A stretch of DNA of 50,550 nucleotides from an uncultured Bacillota bacterium (GCA_949282835.1 CASDQU010000074.1:1-50550), one strand, 5' to 3'. Shown: positions 17,110-27,083, numbered from the stretch's first letter. A program made the numbers and translations. The notes: a model not told the origin generated them from the sequence alone.

Positions 17110-17370
17110 TTATTTAACTTCACGAATTGAAAGTTCTTTGATAAGACTTCTATAAGCTTCAATATCTCTTTCTTTTAGGTAAAGTAAAAATCCTTTTCTC
17201 TTTCCAACCATTTGAAGTAATCCTCTTCTTGAATGATTGTCTTTAGGATTTTTCTTCAAGTGCTCTTGCAAATGATTAATTCTAGCAGTCAAAAGTGCAA
17301 CTTGAACTTGAACTGAACCTGTATCGTTTTCAGAAAGCTTAAATTTATCAATAATATCTTTCTTTTCCAT
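17110..17370 (-). CDS. rpsO: 30S ribosomal protein S15
   Basis: An 86-residue S15 with family segments DTGSVQVQVALLTARINHLQEHLKKNPKDNHSRRGLL and GKRKGFLLYL. It is a primary binder of the central domain of 16S rRNA. A strong GGAGGG ribosome site and a structured leader of about 85 bases precede it, as expected for a gene often autoregulated by its own product. Confidence 0.97.
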   Translation of the reverse strand: MEKKDIIDKFKLSENDTGSVQVQVALLTARINHLQEHLKKNPKDNHSRRGLLQMVGKRKGFLLYLKERDIEAYRSLIKELSIREVK

Positions 17371-17457
17371 ACTGTCCCTCCTATTTATATTTTAACTCCT
17401 TAAGCGAAGCAAAGCGTCAGAAGGTCTCTTCATCACTGCGCAAAAGGTTATCGACTT
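17371..17457 (-). promoter_or_regulatory. Structured rpsO leader, candidate S15 autoregulatory element
   Basis: The ~85-base leader between the promoter and rpsO can fold: a GAAG/CTTC hairpin nests inside GCGCAG-type pairing with CTGACGC, and CTTTTGCG-type bases face GCTTCGCTTAAG. S15 in Firmicutes is known to bind three-way junctions in its leader. I cannot prove the fold without computation. Confidence 0.4.
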
Positions 17458-17461
17458 TGTA

Positions 17462-17490
17462 AGTATAGCATGTTTTCAAAAATTTGTAAA
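17462..17490 (-). promoter_or_regulatory. Sigma-A promoter of rpsO
   Basis: On the minus strand TTTACA (17490-17485) and TATACT (17467-17462) are separated by exactly 17 bp. Confidence 0.7.
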
Positions 17491-17586
17491 CAATTTTTTA
17501 ATTATTTATAAAATTTTTTATTGTCTTTCTGCTTGTTAAAATTTATTCTATCTAATCATTGACTTCATCATCATTTTACAACATTT

Positions 17587-18987
17587 TTATTTAAAAAATT
17601 TTCTCTTTTTTTCAATCATTTGGTCAATTCTTTCGATATAATCTTCGATGAATTTTGCATTTGGCTCTCTTGTAATTTTATTTTCAATATTATAAACGCG
17701 TTTACTAATTGCGCCTGCACCGACACCAATTATACTATTTGTTTCTTCCATACTATCTATATTAAATATGCACACATCCTCATCTCTATAATAACCGACA
17801 TTTTCAAGTCCACACAACTGATTTTTCTGTCTATAAAGATAATATGGTTTATAGCCCATCTCTTGCAATTTTGTTTGCGCAAAATTTACCATACTTATTG
17901 CATCTCGCTCGTTTAATTGTGGAGTGTCTTCTTTTAAAATAGCTCCATTTTTCAATGATAATGTATGAACTGTAACATTATTTGGATATAAATCTAAAAT
18001 TGTATTAATCGTCCTTTTAAAAATTCCCAATTTTTCTCCAGGAAGGCCTGCAATTATATCCATGTTGACCACAAAACCTTTTACCAAAGCAAGAGAATAT
18101 GCCGATAAAATCTGACTGTTTTTTTGTTTTCTACCAATTCTTTTTAAGGTTGCCTCGCAAAAAGTTTGAGGATTAATAGAAATTCTTGACACTCCATGTC
18201 TTTTCATTATGTCAAGTTTTTCTTCGGTAATAGTATCAGCCCGCCCACTTTCAACAGTAAACTCGCTCACTGGAAAATTAACCGCACTAAGCAACCTATC
18301 TAGTTGTTTTGCCGTTAAAACTGTTGGAGTGCCGCCACCTATATAGATAGTCCTAACAATATAGGCTTTATTTTTAATTATATCTTTTACCGCTTCCAAT
18401 TCTTTTAATAGACAATCTAAATAAACATTAATTTTATCTTTCACTTTGACAAGTTCATTTGAGATAAAAGAACAATAAGTGCATCTAGTAGGACAAATTG
18501 GAATGTTGATATATAAATCTACAAGGTTATCATTTCTTATTATACACTTTTGATTTTTTAATATGTTGCTTACAAGCTCCGCTTTTTCTTTTGAAAGATA
18601 ATAATCTCTTTGTAGAACCTCACTTATAAGATAATCTTTTGCCTCTCCATATTCTATTAAATCTCTAGCAAATTTTGTTGGTCTAACACCAGTCAAAGAA
18701 CCCCATGGCAATTTTTTGTTTAAAAGCGAAGACAAAATTAGATACAAATGATTTTTAACCATTCTTTTTCTATATGATTTTTGACGCAATAAAGAAAGCG
18801 ACAAATCTAATTTAAAAGAATACTGAAATTTCCTTTCTATATTCTTATATACCACTGTAAAACTATTTTGATAAAGCTCTACAACAGCAGTCTCAACATG
18901 TTCTATTTCTATTTGGTCTTTTACCGAAAATAGCTTCAAAAGGTCTTCTAAGTCGGTCAAATACTCTTCTTTATTAGTTTTAATCAT
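17587..18987 (-). CDS. hemZ: Radical SAM coproporphyrinogen dehydrogenase-like protein HemZ
   Basis: A 466-residue HemN/HemZ-type radical SAM protein. An N-terminal extension (about 1-160) contains LPWGSLTGVRPTK, typical of the HemZ branch. The TIM barrel follows with the cluster motif CPTRCTYC (CX3CX2C) near residue 170 and IYIGGGTPTVL. HemZ-type proteins are annotated as oxygen-independent coproporphyrinogen III oxidases, but the activity of the Firmicutes branch is not well shown and no other haem gene is in the window. Its start overlaps the rel stop codon by 4 bases, so it is translationally coupled to rel. Confidence 0.88.
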   Translation of the reverse strand: MIKTNKEEYLTDLEDLLKLFSVKDQIEIEHVETAVVELYQNSFTVVYKNIERKFQYSFKLDLSLSLLRQKSYRKRMVKNHLYLILSSLLNKKLPWGSLTGVRPTKFARDLIEYGEAKDYLISEVLQRDYYLSKEKAELVSNILKNQKCIIRNDNLVDLYINIPICPTRCTYCSFISNELVKVKDKINVYLDCLLKELEAVKDIIKNKAYIVRTIYIGGGTPTVLTAKQLDRLLSAVNFPVSEFTVESGRADTITEEKLDIMKRHGVSRISINPQTFCEATLKRIGRKQKNSQILSAYSLALVKGFVVNMDIIAGLPGEKLGIFKRTINTILDLYPNNVTVHTLSLKNGAILKEDTPQLNERDAISMVNFAQTKLQEMGYKPYYLYRQKNQLCGLENVGYYRDEDVCIFNIDSMEETNSIIGVGAGAISKRVYNIENKITREPNAKFIEDYIERIDQMIEKKRKFFK

Positions 18988-21083
18988 CCCTCGCTCCTTT
19001 GTACACTTATCACATTCTTTATATTTGTTAATGATTGTATCATTCCATCAAGTTCTTCTTTGTTTTTAACATCTACTATTAAAGTACAAACAAAACTTTC
19101 TTCTATTTCTTTTACATCTAGCCCCTTGATTGAAATTTTTAGATTGGCAATACTAGATGAAAATTTGGCAATATTGCTATCTCCTTTATCTGCAATTATT
19201 TTAATCACAGCAGCAAAAGTTGCATTCTCTCGTGGCTGCCATTTTGCTTCTATCAATCTTTCTGGTTCTAAATATTTTAAATTAGGACAAGTTTTTCTAT
19301 GAAGAGCAACCCCTTTGCCGCGTGAGATATAACCTATAATTTCATCTCCTTCAACTGGATTGCAACAGCCAGCAAATCGAACCAACATTCCGCTATCTCC
19401 ATCTATAAGCACCCCCTCTTTATTTCGCTTTAAATGCACAACAGAGTCTAGTTTAGGAAGCGCTTTACTTGTCTTATTAAACAGGTCTATCAACCTACTT
19501 ACCATAGACTGACCTGAAACAGAGCCAGAGCCTATAGCAGCATAAAATTCATCTAGATTATCAAAATTATACTTTCTAAAAACTTTATCTAAATATTCAT
19601 CTTTTAAAAGTTGTGATGTGATATAACCTCTATCTTGCACAGCTTGATTAAACATTGTCTTTCCAAGCTTAATATTCTCTTCTTTAAGCTCACTTTTAAA
19701 AAAGTTCTTTATCTTGCTTCTTGCCGAAGCTGTTTTAACATATTTTAGCCAATCTCTTGATGGCCCTTTAGAGTGAGAGTTAGTAATAATTTCAATAATA
19801 TCTCCATTACACATTTTAGTGGTAAGAGGCTTTAACTTCCCATTTATTTTAGCGCCCACACAGCTATTTCCTATATCGCTGTGAATGGCATAAGCAAAAT
19901 CTATGGCAGTAGAACCTTCTGGAAATTCAATAACTCTTCCTTTTGGTGTCTGGACAATAATTACGCCACTATACAAGTCACTCTTAAGTGTGTCAATAAA
20001 TTCTTGATTTGACATATTTTTAGCATTCTCTATTGTCTGCCTAAACCAAGTTAATCTATTATCAAAATCATCTTTTTTACTTTTCTTCTCTTTATAAAGC
20101 CAATGAGCATAGCCACCATATTCCGACTCTTCATTCATTTTCACCGTTCTTATTTGAATTTCAAGCGGATGCTGGTTTTCAACTATAACAGTTGTATGCA
20201 AAGACTTATATCCATTAGGTTTTGGATTTGCGATATAGTCTTTTACTCTTCCTTGCATAGGTTTATATATCGCATGAACTCTGCCAAGCACAGCATAACA
20301 CTCTTCAACCGTTGAAACAATAACACGCATGGCTAAGATATCATATATTTGGTCTAAAGTTAACTTTTTATTATGCAATTTGTTAAAGATTGAAGAGATA
20401 TGTTTTATTCTAGAAATGATTTGTCCGTCAATTTTCAAATCATCTAAAATAGCTTGCAACCGTCTATGAGTAGTTTCTAGCTGCTTTTCATTTTCCTCGC
20501 GTTGACTTTCTATAGCCATCTTTAATTTATAATATTCTTGAGGATATTCAAGCCTAACCACATTATCATAAAGATTTTGCTTAAGTTTATCAAGTCCCAA
20601 CCTTTCAGCTAGCGGCACATGAATTTCTTTGACTTGTTTAACAAAATTTTTTTGATTTTGATTTAAAGGTCGCTCTAAAACTGATATGTCATAATAAATG
20701 CCAGCAAGCTTAATTATAACAACTCGCATATCTTTGCTCATCACAATAAACATGCGCTTGACATCTTCTATTTCCTCGCTTAGAGTCAGTTGATTGATAT
20801 CTTTAATACTTTTAAAGTCTTCTACCATCATTTTTTCGTCATCATTCAATAATGATGTAAGCTGCTCTGCTTCTTGTGGAAACAACTTAAAAAGCTGATA
20901 GTATAAAAAGGCTATTACAGCCTCAAGTCCAAGCTTGCTATCAAGTATAACAGTTAAAATAGTTGCAATTCTCTCATAATTTAATTGATAAGACAGTACC
21001 TTAGCTATAAAACTATTTTCAGTTTTAGTTAAAGTAAAGGCATTATTTATTTTAGACAAAATATTTTCTTGAATTTGTGACAT
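18984..21083 (-). CDS. rel: RelA/SpoT-family (p)ppGpp synthetase with degenerate hydrolase domain
   Basis: A 699-residue long Rel. Synthetase motifs are present: RIKHISSIFNKL, ILAMRVIV, GRVKDYIANPKPNGYKSLHTT and the Glu/His-bearing EYGGYAHW. TGS (about 380-440), a zinc-finger-type segment with FAGCCNP, and a C-terminal ACT domain follow, for ribosome sensing. The N-terminal HD hydrolase fold keeps its helices but has lost its metal ligands: the usual HD pair is YQ (FLYYQLFK) and the KLADRLHN-like motif reads KLAGIYYD. The RxKD form in the synthetase is the one usual in bifunctional enzymes. So it probably only makes (p)ppGpp. It lies 1 bp after recJ and overlaps hemZ by 4 bp. Confidence 0.92.
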   Translation of the reverse strand: MSQIQENILSKINNAFTLTKTENSFIAKVLSYQLNYERIATILTVILDSKLGLEAVIAFLYYQLFKLFPQEAEQLTSLLNDDEKMMVEDFKSIKDINQLTLSEEIEDVKRMFIVMSKDMRVVIIKLAGIYYDISVLERPLNQNQKNFVKQVKEIHVPLAERLGLDKLKQNLYDNVVRLEYPQEYYKLKMAIESQREENEKQLETTHRRLQAILDDLKIDGQIISRIKHISSIFNKLHNKKLTLDQIYDILAMRVIVSTVEECYAVLGRVHAIYKPMQGRVKDYIANPKPNGYKSLHTTVIVENQHPLEIQIRTVKMNEESEYGGYAHWLYKEKKSKKDDFDNRLTWFRQTIENAKNMSNQEFIDTLKSDLYSGVIIVQTPKGRVIEFPEGSTAIDFAYAIHSDIGNSCVGAKINGKLKPLTTKMCNGDIIEIITNSHSKGPSRDWLKYVKTASARSKIKNFFKSELKEENIKLGKTMFNQAVQDRGYITSQLLKDEYLDKVFRKYNFDNLDEFYAAIGSGSVSGQSMVSRLIDLFNKTSKALPKLDSVVHLKRNKEGVLIDGDSGMLVRFAGCCNPVEGDEIIGYISRGKGVALHRKTCPNLKYLEPERLIEAKWQPRENATFAAVIKIIADKGDSNIAKFSSSIANLKISIKGLDVKEIEESFVCTLIVDVKNKEELDGMIQSLTNIKNVISVQRSEG

Positions 21084-21084
21084 T

Positions 21085-23442
21085 TTATTCCCCTTTATAT
21101 CTCTCTTTCAAAAGCTTTAAGGTGTTATAAATTTTTGAATTATTTAAGTCGCTTTTAATATTTTTGTTGACCTTTAAAGTAAACTCTACATTATCTTCAA
21201 TACAAATTAGCCCAAGTTCATTAAAAACTAGAAGACTACTATAAAATGTATTAAAAGAGATTTGATTTTTAAAATCGCATTTATCAAATAGGTCAAATAC
21301 ATTGTATATATTCTTTCCTGCCTTTGCTGCTATAGCCTTAAATATTTTACCAAAAGTCTCTCTAGAAAGGTCTATTCCGCTAAATTTTCTCAAATTCTTA
21401 TCACTCTCTATTGGCGCATAAATAGTCGCATCGCTCACTTTGTTCAATGCAGCAATATATTTGTTATCTAAAATAGGCGAAAGAAATATGATCTTTGAAA
21501 AGTTCTTTGCCCAATTAACACCTTTAGGCGCTAGCAAAATGGAATTATATCCTACCTCATTATCACTATAAATACTAAATTGATAAATTCCTTTAGTATT
21601 ATAATCTTTTGCGAATTGGACATAGTCAAAACATGAGTAGGCAACAAAACATGTACCAAAAACACTTGTTGTAGTTAGTCCTACAAAAGACAACAGCTCT
21701 TCTTTTGGATATAGAGTATATTTTGCTTCACCTTTGCCATCTATCATAAGCTGATTTAATTCAATGGTATTAAGCTTTTTATATGCATCTTCCACTATAA
21801 AACTTCCACCATCAAACTGGTCAACAATACCTTTTAACGACCTTGGTTGAAATTCAAAAATAAAAGACTTTTGTCGTGAAAAGGTTATTTTATTTATATT
21901 ATTGACAAAGTTAAAATAGGTCAAATTCAAATTACCAATTTTAATAACGCAGTGTTGAGGAAATTTTCTCATTGGCTCTAACTTGATATCGCTTGCTGTG
22001 ATTTTAAATTTAGGTCTAGGATTTTCGCAGCCATAAGGTTCTAGCAAGCTAAGTTGTTTAATAAAATCTTCATTTATCTCGTCTGCCTCAATATCTTGGT
22101 CATAATATTTTATAGGAATAAATACATCATCACTGACATAATTCAAAGTAAAAGCATTGATTTTTTCGGCAAACTGCTGATAGTTCTCTACCTTTAAAGA
22201 CAGACCTGCCGCCATAGAATGCCCACCATATGTTTCTAAAATATCTTGCAAAGAAGACAAAAGCTGGTGTATATTAATGTCATTTATACTTCTGCCAGAG
22301 CCGCTTAAAATTCCCCTCTCTTCTGCAAATAGAAATACTGGCTTATGGTATTTTTCAACTAGTCTAGAACAAACTATACCAAGCACTCCTTTATCCCAAT
22401 CTTGAGATTTTAAAGAAATCACTCGCAAATTTTTTAAATCAAATTTTTCCAGTTGCTTTTCTGCGTCTTCATATATTTTATTACATATCTCTTGTCTTTT
22501 AGTATTATGATTTTTTATTTTTTCAAGAGCATTTTTAATCTTAACTGGGTCGCTCTCAAAATAAATCTTTAAAGAATCGCCAGCATCTCCCATTCTTCCA
22601 GAGGCATTTAGTTTTGGCCCAATTTTAAATGAAATATCAGTTGAATTTGGATTTGTTAAGCTGATATCATTCTCTTTAAACATCATCTTAAGCCCTATTG
22701 GCAAATATCTATCGCAAAGCTTCAATCCTTTATATACAATCGCCCTATTCTCTCCCTTTAATGGTACTATATCCACAATAGTGGCAATCGCAGCTATAGG
22801 TAAAAAAGCTTCCGCCTCTTTTTCGCCGAGCAAGGCTTGTGCAAATTTAAAGGCAACCCCTGTGCCACAAAGTTCTCTAAAAGGATACTCTTGCCCTTCA
22901 ATTTTTGCGTTTATTACAATGGTATCTGGAATTACCTGCGGGATTTCATGATGGTCTGTGACTATAATTTCAATGCCTTTATTCTTAGCATACTCAACCT
23001 CATTGTAACAAGAAATCCCACAATCTACTGTAATGATTAAATTGGGCATAAAAATATCAGCTATTTTATCAATAACCGCATTAGTTAGCCCATAACCATC
23101 AATATATCGATTTGGTAAATAAAAATCAGCATTTATTCCAAATTGTTTTAATGCTTTAAGCATAATAGCAGTGGCGCTTACACCGTCCACATCATAATCG
23201 CCAAAAATAAGTACTTTATCATTAAGTTGCTTTGCAAGTTTAACACGGCTAACTAGCTCCTCCATTCCATTAAGAAGCATAGGGTTATGCAATGTTTTAG
23301 GATTTAAATATTCTTCAAAAGCTTCCTCATTATTTATCCCTCTAGAAAGTATCAAATCAGCAATTCTTTGAGATAAATTAAATTTATTTGCAAAATATTG
23401 TACTTTATCGGCGTCTTTGTTAAAAAATTTCTTAAATATCAT
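21085..23442 (-). CDS. recJ: Single-stranded-DNA exonuclease RecJ
   Basis: A 785-residue RecJ. The DHH phosphoesterase core has LIFGDYDVDGVSATA, ITVDCGIS, VTDHHEIP and the DHHA1 motif GGHSMAAGLSL (about 410). An OB-fold domain and a long C-terminal region follow, the last ~200 residues being poorly conserved. It degrades single-stranded DNA 5' to 3' in RecF-pathway recombination and repair. The gene lies directly before rel with a one-base gap. A recJ-rel adjacency (with apt between) is frequent in Firmicutes; here apt is absent. Confidence 0.95.
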   Translation of the reverse strand: MIFKKFFNKDADKVQYFANKFNLSQRIADLILSRGINNEEAFEEYLNPKTLHNPMLLNGMEELVSRVKLAKQLNDKVLIFGDYDVDGVSATAIMLKALKQFGINADFYLPNRYIDGYGLTNAVIDKIADIFMPNLIITVDCGISCYNEVEYAKNKGIEIIVTDHHEIPQVIPDTIVINAKIEGQEYPFRELCGTGVAFKFAQALLGEKEAEAFLPIAAIATIVDIVPLKGENRAIVYKGLKLCDRYLPIGLKMMFKENDISLTNPNSTDISFKIGPKLNASGRMGDAGDSLKIYFESDPVKIKNALEKIKNHNTKRQEICNKIYEDAEKQLEKFDLKNLRVISLKSQDWDKGVLGIVCSRLVEKYHKPVFLFAEERGILSGSGRSINDINIHQLLSSLQDILETYGGHSMAAGLSLKVENYQQFAEKINAFTLNYVSDDVFIPIKYYDQDIEADEINEDFIKQLSLLEPYGCENPRPKFKITASDIKLEPMRKFPQHCVIKIGNLNLTYFNFVNNINKITFSRQKSFIFEFQPRSLKGIVDQFDGGSFIVEDAYKKLNTIELNQLMIDGKGEAKYTLYPKEELLSFVGLTTTSVFGTCFVAYSCFDYVQFAKDYNTKGIYQFSIYSDNEVGYNSILLAPKGVNWAKNFSKIIFLSPILDNKYIAALNKVSDATIYAPIESDKNLRKFSGIDLSRETFGKIFKAIAAKAGKNIYNVFDLFDKCDFKNQISFNTFYSSLLVFNELGLICIEDNVEFTLKVNKNIKSDLNNSKIYNTLKLLKERYKGE

Positions 23443-23515
23443 ATCGCCTTACTCTTTATGGTTTAATTATATTATATTGAAATAAATTAGGCAAGCTTTT
23501 TCAAGGCAAAATAAA

Positions 23516-23541
23516 AAAATCATACTTATATGTATGATTTT
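23516..23541 (-). terminator. Terminator downstream of the zinc-ribbon gene
   Basis: AAAATCATAC and GTATGATTTT form a 10-bp perfect stem with a six-base loop. In the minus direction a run of T follows, so it ends the dnaG-rpoD-zinc-ribbon transcript. Confidence 0.8.
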
Positions 23542-23549
23542 GAGAATTG

Positions 23550-24248
23550 TTAAATCTTATAAATAACTCTATGACAATGTTCGCAACTAAGTATTCCATC
23601 ACTTTCAAGTTTTGCAATATTGGCATAAGGAAGCTCCATATGACAACCACCGCAGCTATGTCCTTTCAATTCAACAAAAACTGGGAAAATGTTTTCTTTT
23701 CTTCGTTTTTCATAGGCTTCAATGAGTTTAGGTTCAATCTTCTTTGCCAAGTTTTTAAGTTCGCTTTCAATTTTTGCCTTCCTCTGTTCTACCGATTTTA
23801 CATCGCTATCATAGTTTTCCTTAAACTTTGAATACTGCTCTTTTGCACTATTAAATGTCTTTATAGTTTTATTGAAATCGCTTAACACTAAATTCATGCT
23901 TTCTGCAAGAGAAGATAAATTTTTATCAAGAATATTTAAATTTTGGCTTAGCTTATCTTTTAAAGACAAAAGCTTGTCAACCTCTTCTTTTTCTAAAGAA
24001 TTTATATCTTGACTGAGCAGCTGTTCAATTTTATCTTGCTGAATTTTAAATTGTTTTTTTACCTTGTCAATATCAGCTAATAATTCACTTGCCTTTTCTT
24101 CTAGCTTGATTGAGCGAGCCTGAGCATTCTTCATATTTTCGCGCATAACATTAGCATTCTTTTTGTTTATATTTTCGCGAAGCTGTTTTTCTATTTTAAA
24201 TAATTCGCTATCAAGTTCTTGATAACTCAAAATACTTTTAATGTCCAT
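23550..24248 (-). CDS. Coiled-coil protein with C-terminal C4 zinc ribbon
   Basis: A 232-residue protein of the DUF164/C4-type zinc-ribbon family (PF02591). Residues 1-185 are a nearly continuous coiled coil rich in Lys, Glu and Leu. The C-terminal ribbon has CGGC at about 199-202 and CEHC at about 221-224. Family members have been linked to nucleic-acid or ribosome-related work, but the role is not settled. It lies 8 bp after rpoD and before the operon terminator, so it shares regulation with the primary sigma factor and primase. Confidence 0.85.
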   Translation of the reverse strand: MDIKSILSYQELDSELFKIEKQLRENINKKNANVMRENMKNAQARSIKLEEKASELLADIDKVKKQFKIQQDKIEQLLSQDINSLEKEEVDKLLSLKDKLSQNLNILDKNLSSLAESMNLVLSDFNKTIKTFNSAKEQYSKFKENYDSDVKSVEQRKAKIESELKNLAKKIEPKLIEAYEKRRKENIFPVFVELKGHSCGGCHMELPYANIAKLESDGILSCEHCHRVIYKI

Positions 24249-24256
24249 TATTCCTC

Positions 24257-25321
24257 CTAATCATCTATAAAATCAATCAATTTTTTACTTCTATTTGGAT
24301 GTTTTAATTTGCGCAATGCTTTTGCTTCAATTTGTCTAATACGCTCTCTTGTAACACTAAATTCTCGTCCAACCTCTTCTAGGGTCTTACTTTTGCCATC
24401 AATAAGTCCATATCTTTCTCTAATAACCTGTTGTTCTCTAGGCGTAAGTGTTTCAATGACGGCAAGTAATTGTTCATGCAGCAATTTTTGCGATGCAATT
24501 TCCATTGGGCTCTTGGCTGACTCGTCTTCAATAAAATCACTCATTTTACTATCTTCTTCCTCACCAATAGGCGTTTCCAAAGAGACAGGGTCTAGCGCGC
24601 TTTTTTGAATTTCTACAATTTTACTTTCGCTTATACCCATTGCCTGAGCCACCTCTTCAATAGTTGGTTCACGAGAAAGTTTCTGAGTTAGCGCTCTTAC
24701 AGTTCTACCATATCGGTTAATAGTTTCCACCATATGGACAGGAAGCCTGATTGTTCTAGATTGGTCAGCAATAGCTCTTGTAATAGCCTGTTTTATCCAC
24801 CAAGTGGCATAAGTTGAAAATCTAAATCCCTTGGTGTAATCAAATTTTTCAACAGCTCGCAAAAGTCCCATATTACCTTCTTGAATAAGGTCAAGAAAGG
24901 AAAGTGAATTGGTATTTGCCCAGCGTTTTGCAATAGAAACAACAAGTCTCAAATTCGCTTGACATAACCTTGCCTTGGCCTCTTCGTTACCCTCTAAAAT
25001 CTTTTTAGCAAGTTCTATTTCCTCATCAGATGAGAGCAATGGCACTTTGCCGATATCTTTTAAATACATTTTAACAGGGTCGTCAACTGCAGCAAATCCT
25101 GAAAAATCATTAAGGTCAACATCGACATCTTTTTCATAATCACTTTTGATAACTTTGATTTTATTGCGTTTTAAATTTTCTATAAACTTTTGAATTTCAG
25201 TAGCTGACAATTCCTCATATTTTAAAAGACGAGAATAAATTTCCTCTATATTGATAGAGCCCTTTTTTGTCGCAACATCTGAAATTTTTTTCATTTCAAG
25301 TTCAATTCTACTATCTGCCAT
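24257..25321 (-). CDS. rpoD: Primary RNA polymerase sigma factor (sigma-A)
   Basis: A 354-residue housekeeping sigma-70. Region 1.2 appears as DDPVKMYLKDIGKVPLLSSDEEIELA and region 2 as RLVVSIAKRW...FLDLIQEGNMGLLRAVEKFDY...TYATWWIKQAITRAIADQSRTIRLPVHM (quoted in parts). Region 4.2 is VTRERIRQIEAKALRKL. It recognises TTGACA/TATAAT promoters such as those seen here. The start overlaps the dnaG stop by 11 bases, giving the classical dnaG-rpoD macromolecular synthesis pair, without an rpsU in front. Confidence 0.97.
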   Translation of the reverse strand: MADSRIELEMKKISDVATKKGSINIEEIYSRLLKYEELSATEIQKFIENLKRNKIKVIKSDYEKDVDVDLNDFSGFAAVDDPVKMYLKDIGKVPLLSSDEEIELAKKILEGNEEAKARLCQANLRLVVSIAKRWANTNSLSFLDLIQEGNMGLLRAVEKFDYTKGFRFSTYATWWIKQAITRAIADQSRTIRLPVHMVETINRYGRTVRALTQKLSREPTIEEVAQAMGISESKIVEIQKSALDPVSLETPIGEEEDSKMSDFIEDESAKSPMEIASQKLLHEQLLAVIETLTPREQQVIRERYGLIDGKSKTLEEVGREFSVTRERIRQIEAKALRKLKHPNRSKKLIDFIDD

Positions 25322-27083
25322 AGAATTCCTCCAAATTTTTCCCTTTTAATTGCTTATTTATTTTATTTATTTCAAGCATTATTTCTTGCCGCCTTGTTTC
25401 ATCTTGACAAGAATTAAATTCTTTAAAAAGTGGCTTTTGTTTCTCTAATAAATAATTACTTGCTACCAACCACAAACTTTCATTAAAATATTTTGCATTA
25501 TTTTCGTTATCTTCTATCTCATAAGTTATACAATCTTTGAGTAGTGGCATTGAATCGATATCAAGATAATCAAAATATGAAGATATTTTAGTTCCTTTTT
25601 TTGCAAGGTCAATCACCTCGCTATATCTAGGAAGCAGTTTTTTATAATCAATATCTTTATCTACATAGCTCTTATTATAAATCAATGAACCAAGTATGAA
25701 CTTTATAGCCTTAATATTGCCATTTTCCCTTGAAATTAAAACACTTTCCTCACTTTTTTCTTCTTCAGTTTTAGCTTGTCCGCTTTTGATTTTTTCAAGG
25801 TCTCGCCTTAAAATATCAATAGGTATATTTGTTAGTTTTTTAATTTTTTCTATATAAGGTTCTTGAGCGCTATCTAATTTTAATTTACTTATTTGCATAA
25901 GTGCATTTGAAACAAATTTCCCTTGCTCTTGCGCATTATTTAAATCGTAATTTTTCATATCGGTTTCTATTAAATAATCTGTAGGAGGAAGAGCATTTTC
26001 TATAATTTGTTGCATTTTTTCTTTGCCATATTCTTTGATTATTTCATCTGGGTCTTTCCCTTCTGGTAAAGAGGCTATTTTAATTTCAAAACCCTGTTCA
26101 TCTAAAATATCAATACTTCTTTTTGTGGCTTTAATTCCAGCGCTATCTCCATCAAAACACAAACAAACTTTATTCGATAATTTCTTAAGTTCATGAGCAT
26201 TTTCTTTGGTAAGAGCCGTTCCCATACATGCCACAGTATTTTTAAAACCAGCCCTATGCATAGCAATAACATCTATCTGTCCTTCAACAATAACTATCTT
26301 ATCTAAACCCTCTTTTTGTTTGAGTGCTTTTACAAGATTGATACCAAAAACTACTCGACCTTTTTGAAAAAGCAAAGTTTCTGCAGTATTTTTATATTTG
26401 GCATAATCGGTTGGCACTAAAATTCTCGCACTAAAGCCAATACATTCATTAAAGGAGTTAAAAATAGGGAAAATAAGCCGCTGCGCCATCACATCATAAT
26501 AATGATTATTTTTGAATTGCGCAACTCCTGCATCAAGCATTTCATTATATGTAAAGCCCTTTTTTAGCAAATAATCTATTGCCTCTGTCCAATCAAGAGA
26601 ATAGCCAATTTTAAAATCTTCAAGTTCGCGTTTGGTAAATGCTCTTTTCTTAACATATTCTTGAGCTAGCTTAGCTTCCTTTAAATACAAGTTCTGTTGA
26701 TAGTGTTTGTAAAGTTCTTCCAATAATTTAAGCAATCTGTCTCTCTTATGTTTTTTCTCGACTATATCGCCCTCTCCACTAAATTCAGGCACTTGCATAT
26801 TAGCATTTTTAGCAAGAATGTTTACCGCTTGCGAAAAATCACAAGATTCATATTTCATGACAAAAGAAATTACATCCCCACTTTCTTTGCATCCAAAACA
26901 ATAGAAAAATCCTTCATCTTCATTTACAGTAAAAGAAGGAGTTTTTTCATTATGAAAAGGACAGCAAGCCCAAAACTTCCCGCCTTTTTTTTCTAAATGT
27001 ACATATCTGCCGATAATAGAAACTATATTATTCTTTTGTTTCAACTGATAAAGCCAATCTGCTGGATATCCCTTATTTTGCAA
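25311..27083 (-). CDS. dnaG: DNA primase DnaG
   Basis: A 590-residue primase that makes RNA primers for the replication fork. The N-terminal CHC2 zinc domain (CCPFHNEKTPSF, then FYCFGCKESGD) is followed by the TOPRIM catalytic domain with VEGQIDVIAMHRAG and CFDGDSAG. A helical C-terminal DnaB-binding region (about 430-590) completes it. The start codon is TTG at 27083, with AGGAG 9 bases upstream; no nearer ATG gives a complete zinc domain. It overlaps rpoD by 11 bases. Confidence 0.95.
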   Translation of the reverse strand: MQNKGYPADWLYQLKQKNNIVSIIGRYVHLEKKGGKFWACCPFHNEKTPSFTVNEDEGFFYCFGCKESGDVISFVMKYESCDFSQAVNILAKNANMQVPEFSGEGDIVEKKHKRDRLLKLLEELYKHYQQNLYLKEAKLAQEYVKKRAFTKRELEDFKIGYSLDWTEAIDYLLKKGFTYNEMLDAGVAQFKNNHYYDVMAQRLIFPIFNSFNECIGFSARILVPTDYAKYKNTAETLLFQKGRVVFGINLVKALKQKEGLDKIVIVEGQIDVIAMHRAGFKNTVACMGTALTKENAHELKKLSNKVCLCFDGDSAGIKATKRSIDILDEQGFEIKIASLPEGKDPDEIIKEYGKEKMQQIIENALPPTDYLIETDMKNYDLNNAQEQGKFVSNALMQISKLKLDSAQEPYIEKIKKLTNIPIDILRRDLEKIKSGQAKTEEEKSEESVLISRENGNIKAIKFILGSLIYNKSYVDKDIDYKKLLPRYSEVIDLAKKGTKISSYFDYLDIDSMPLLKDCITYEIEDNENNAKYFNESLWLVASNYLLEKQKPLFKEFNSCQDETRRQEIMLEINKINKQLKGKNLEEFYGR

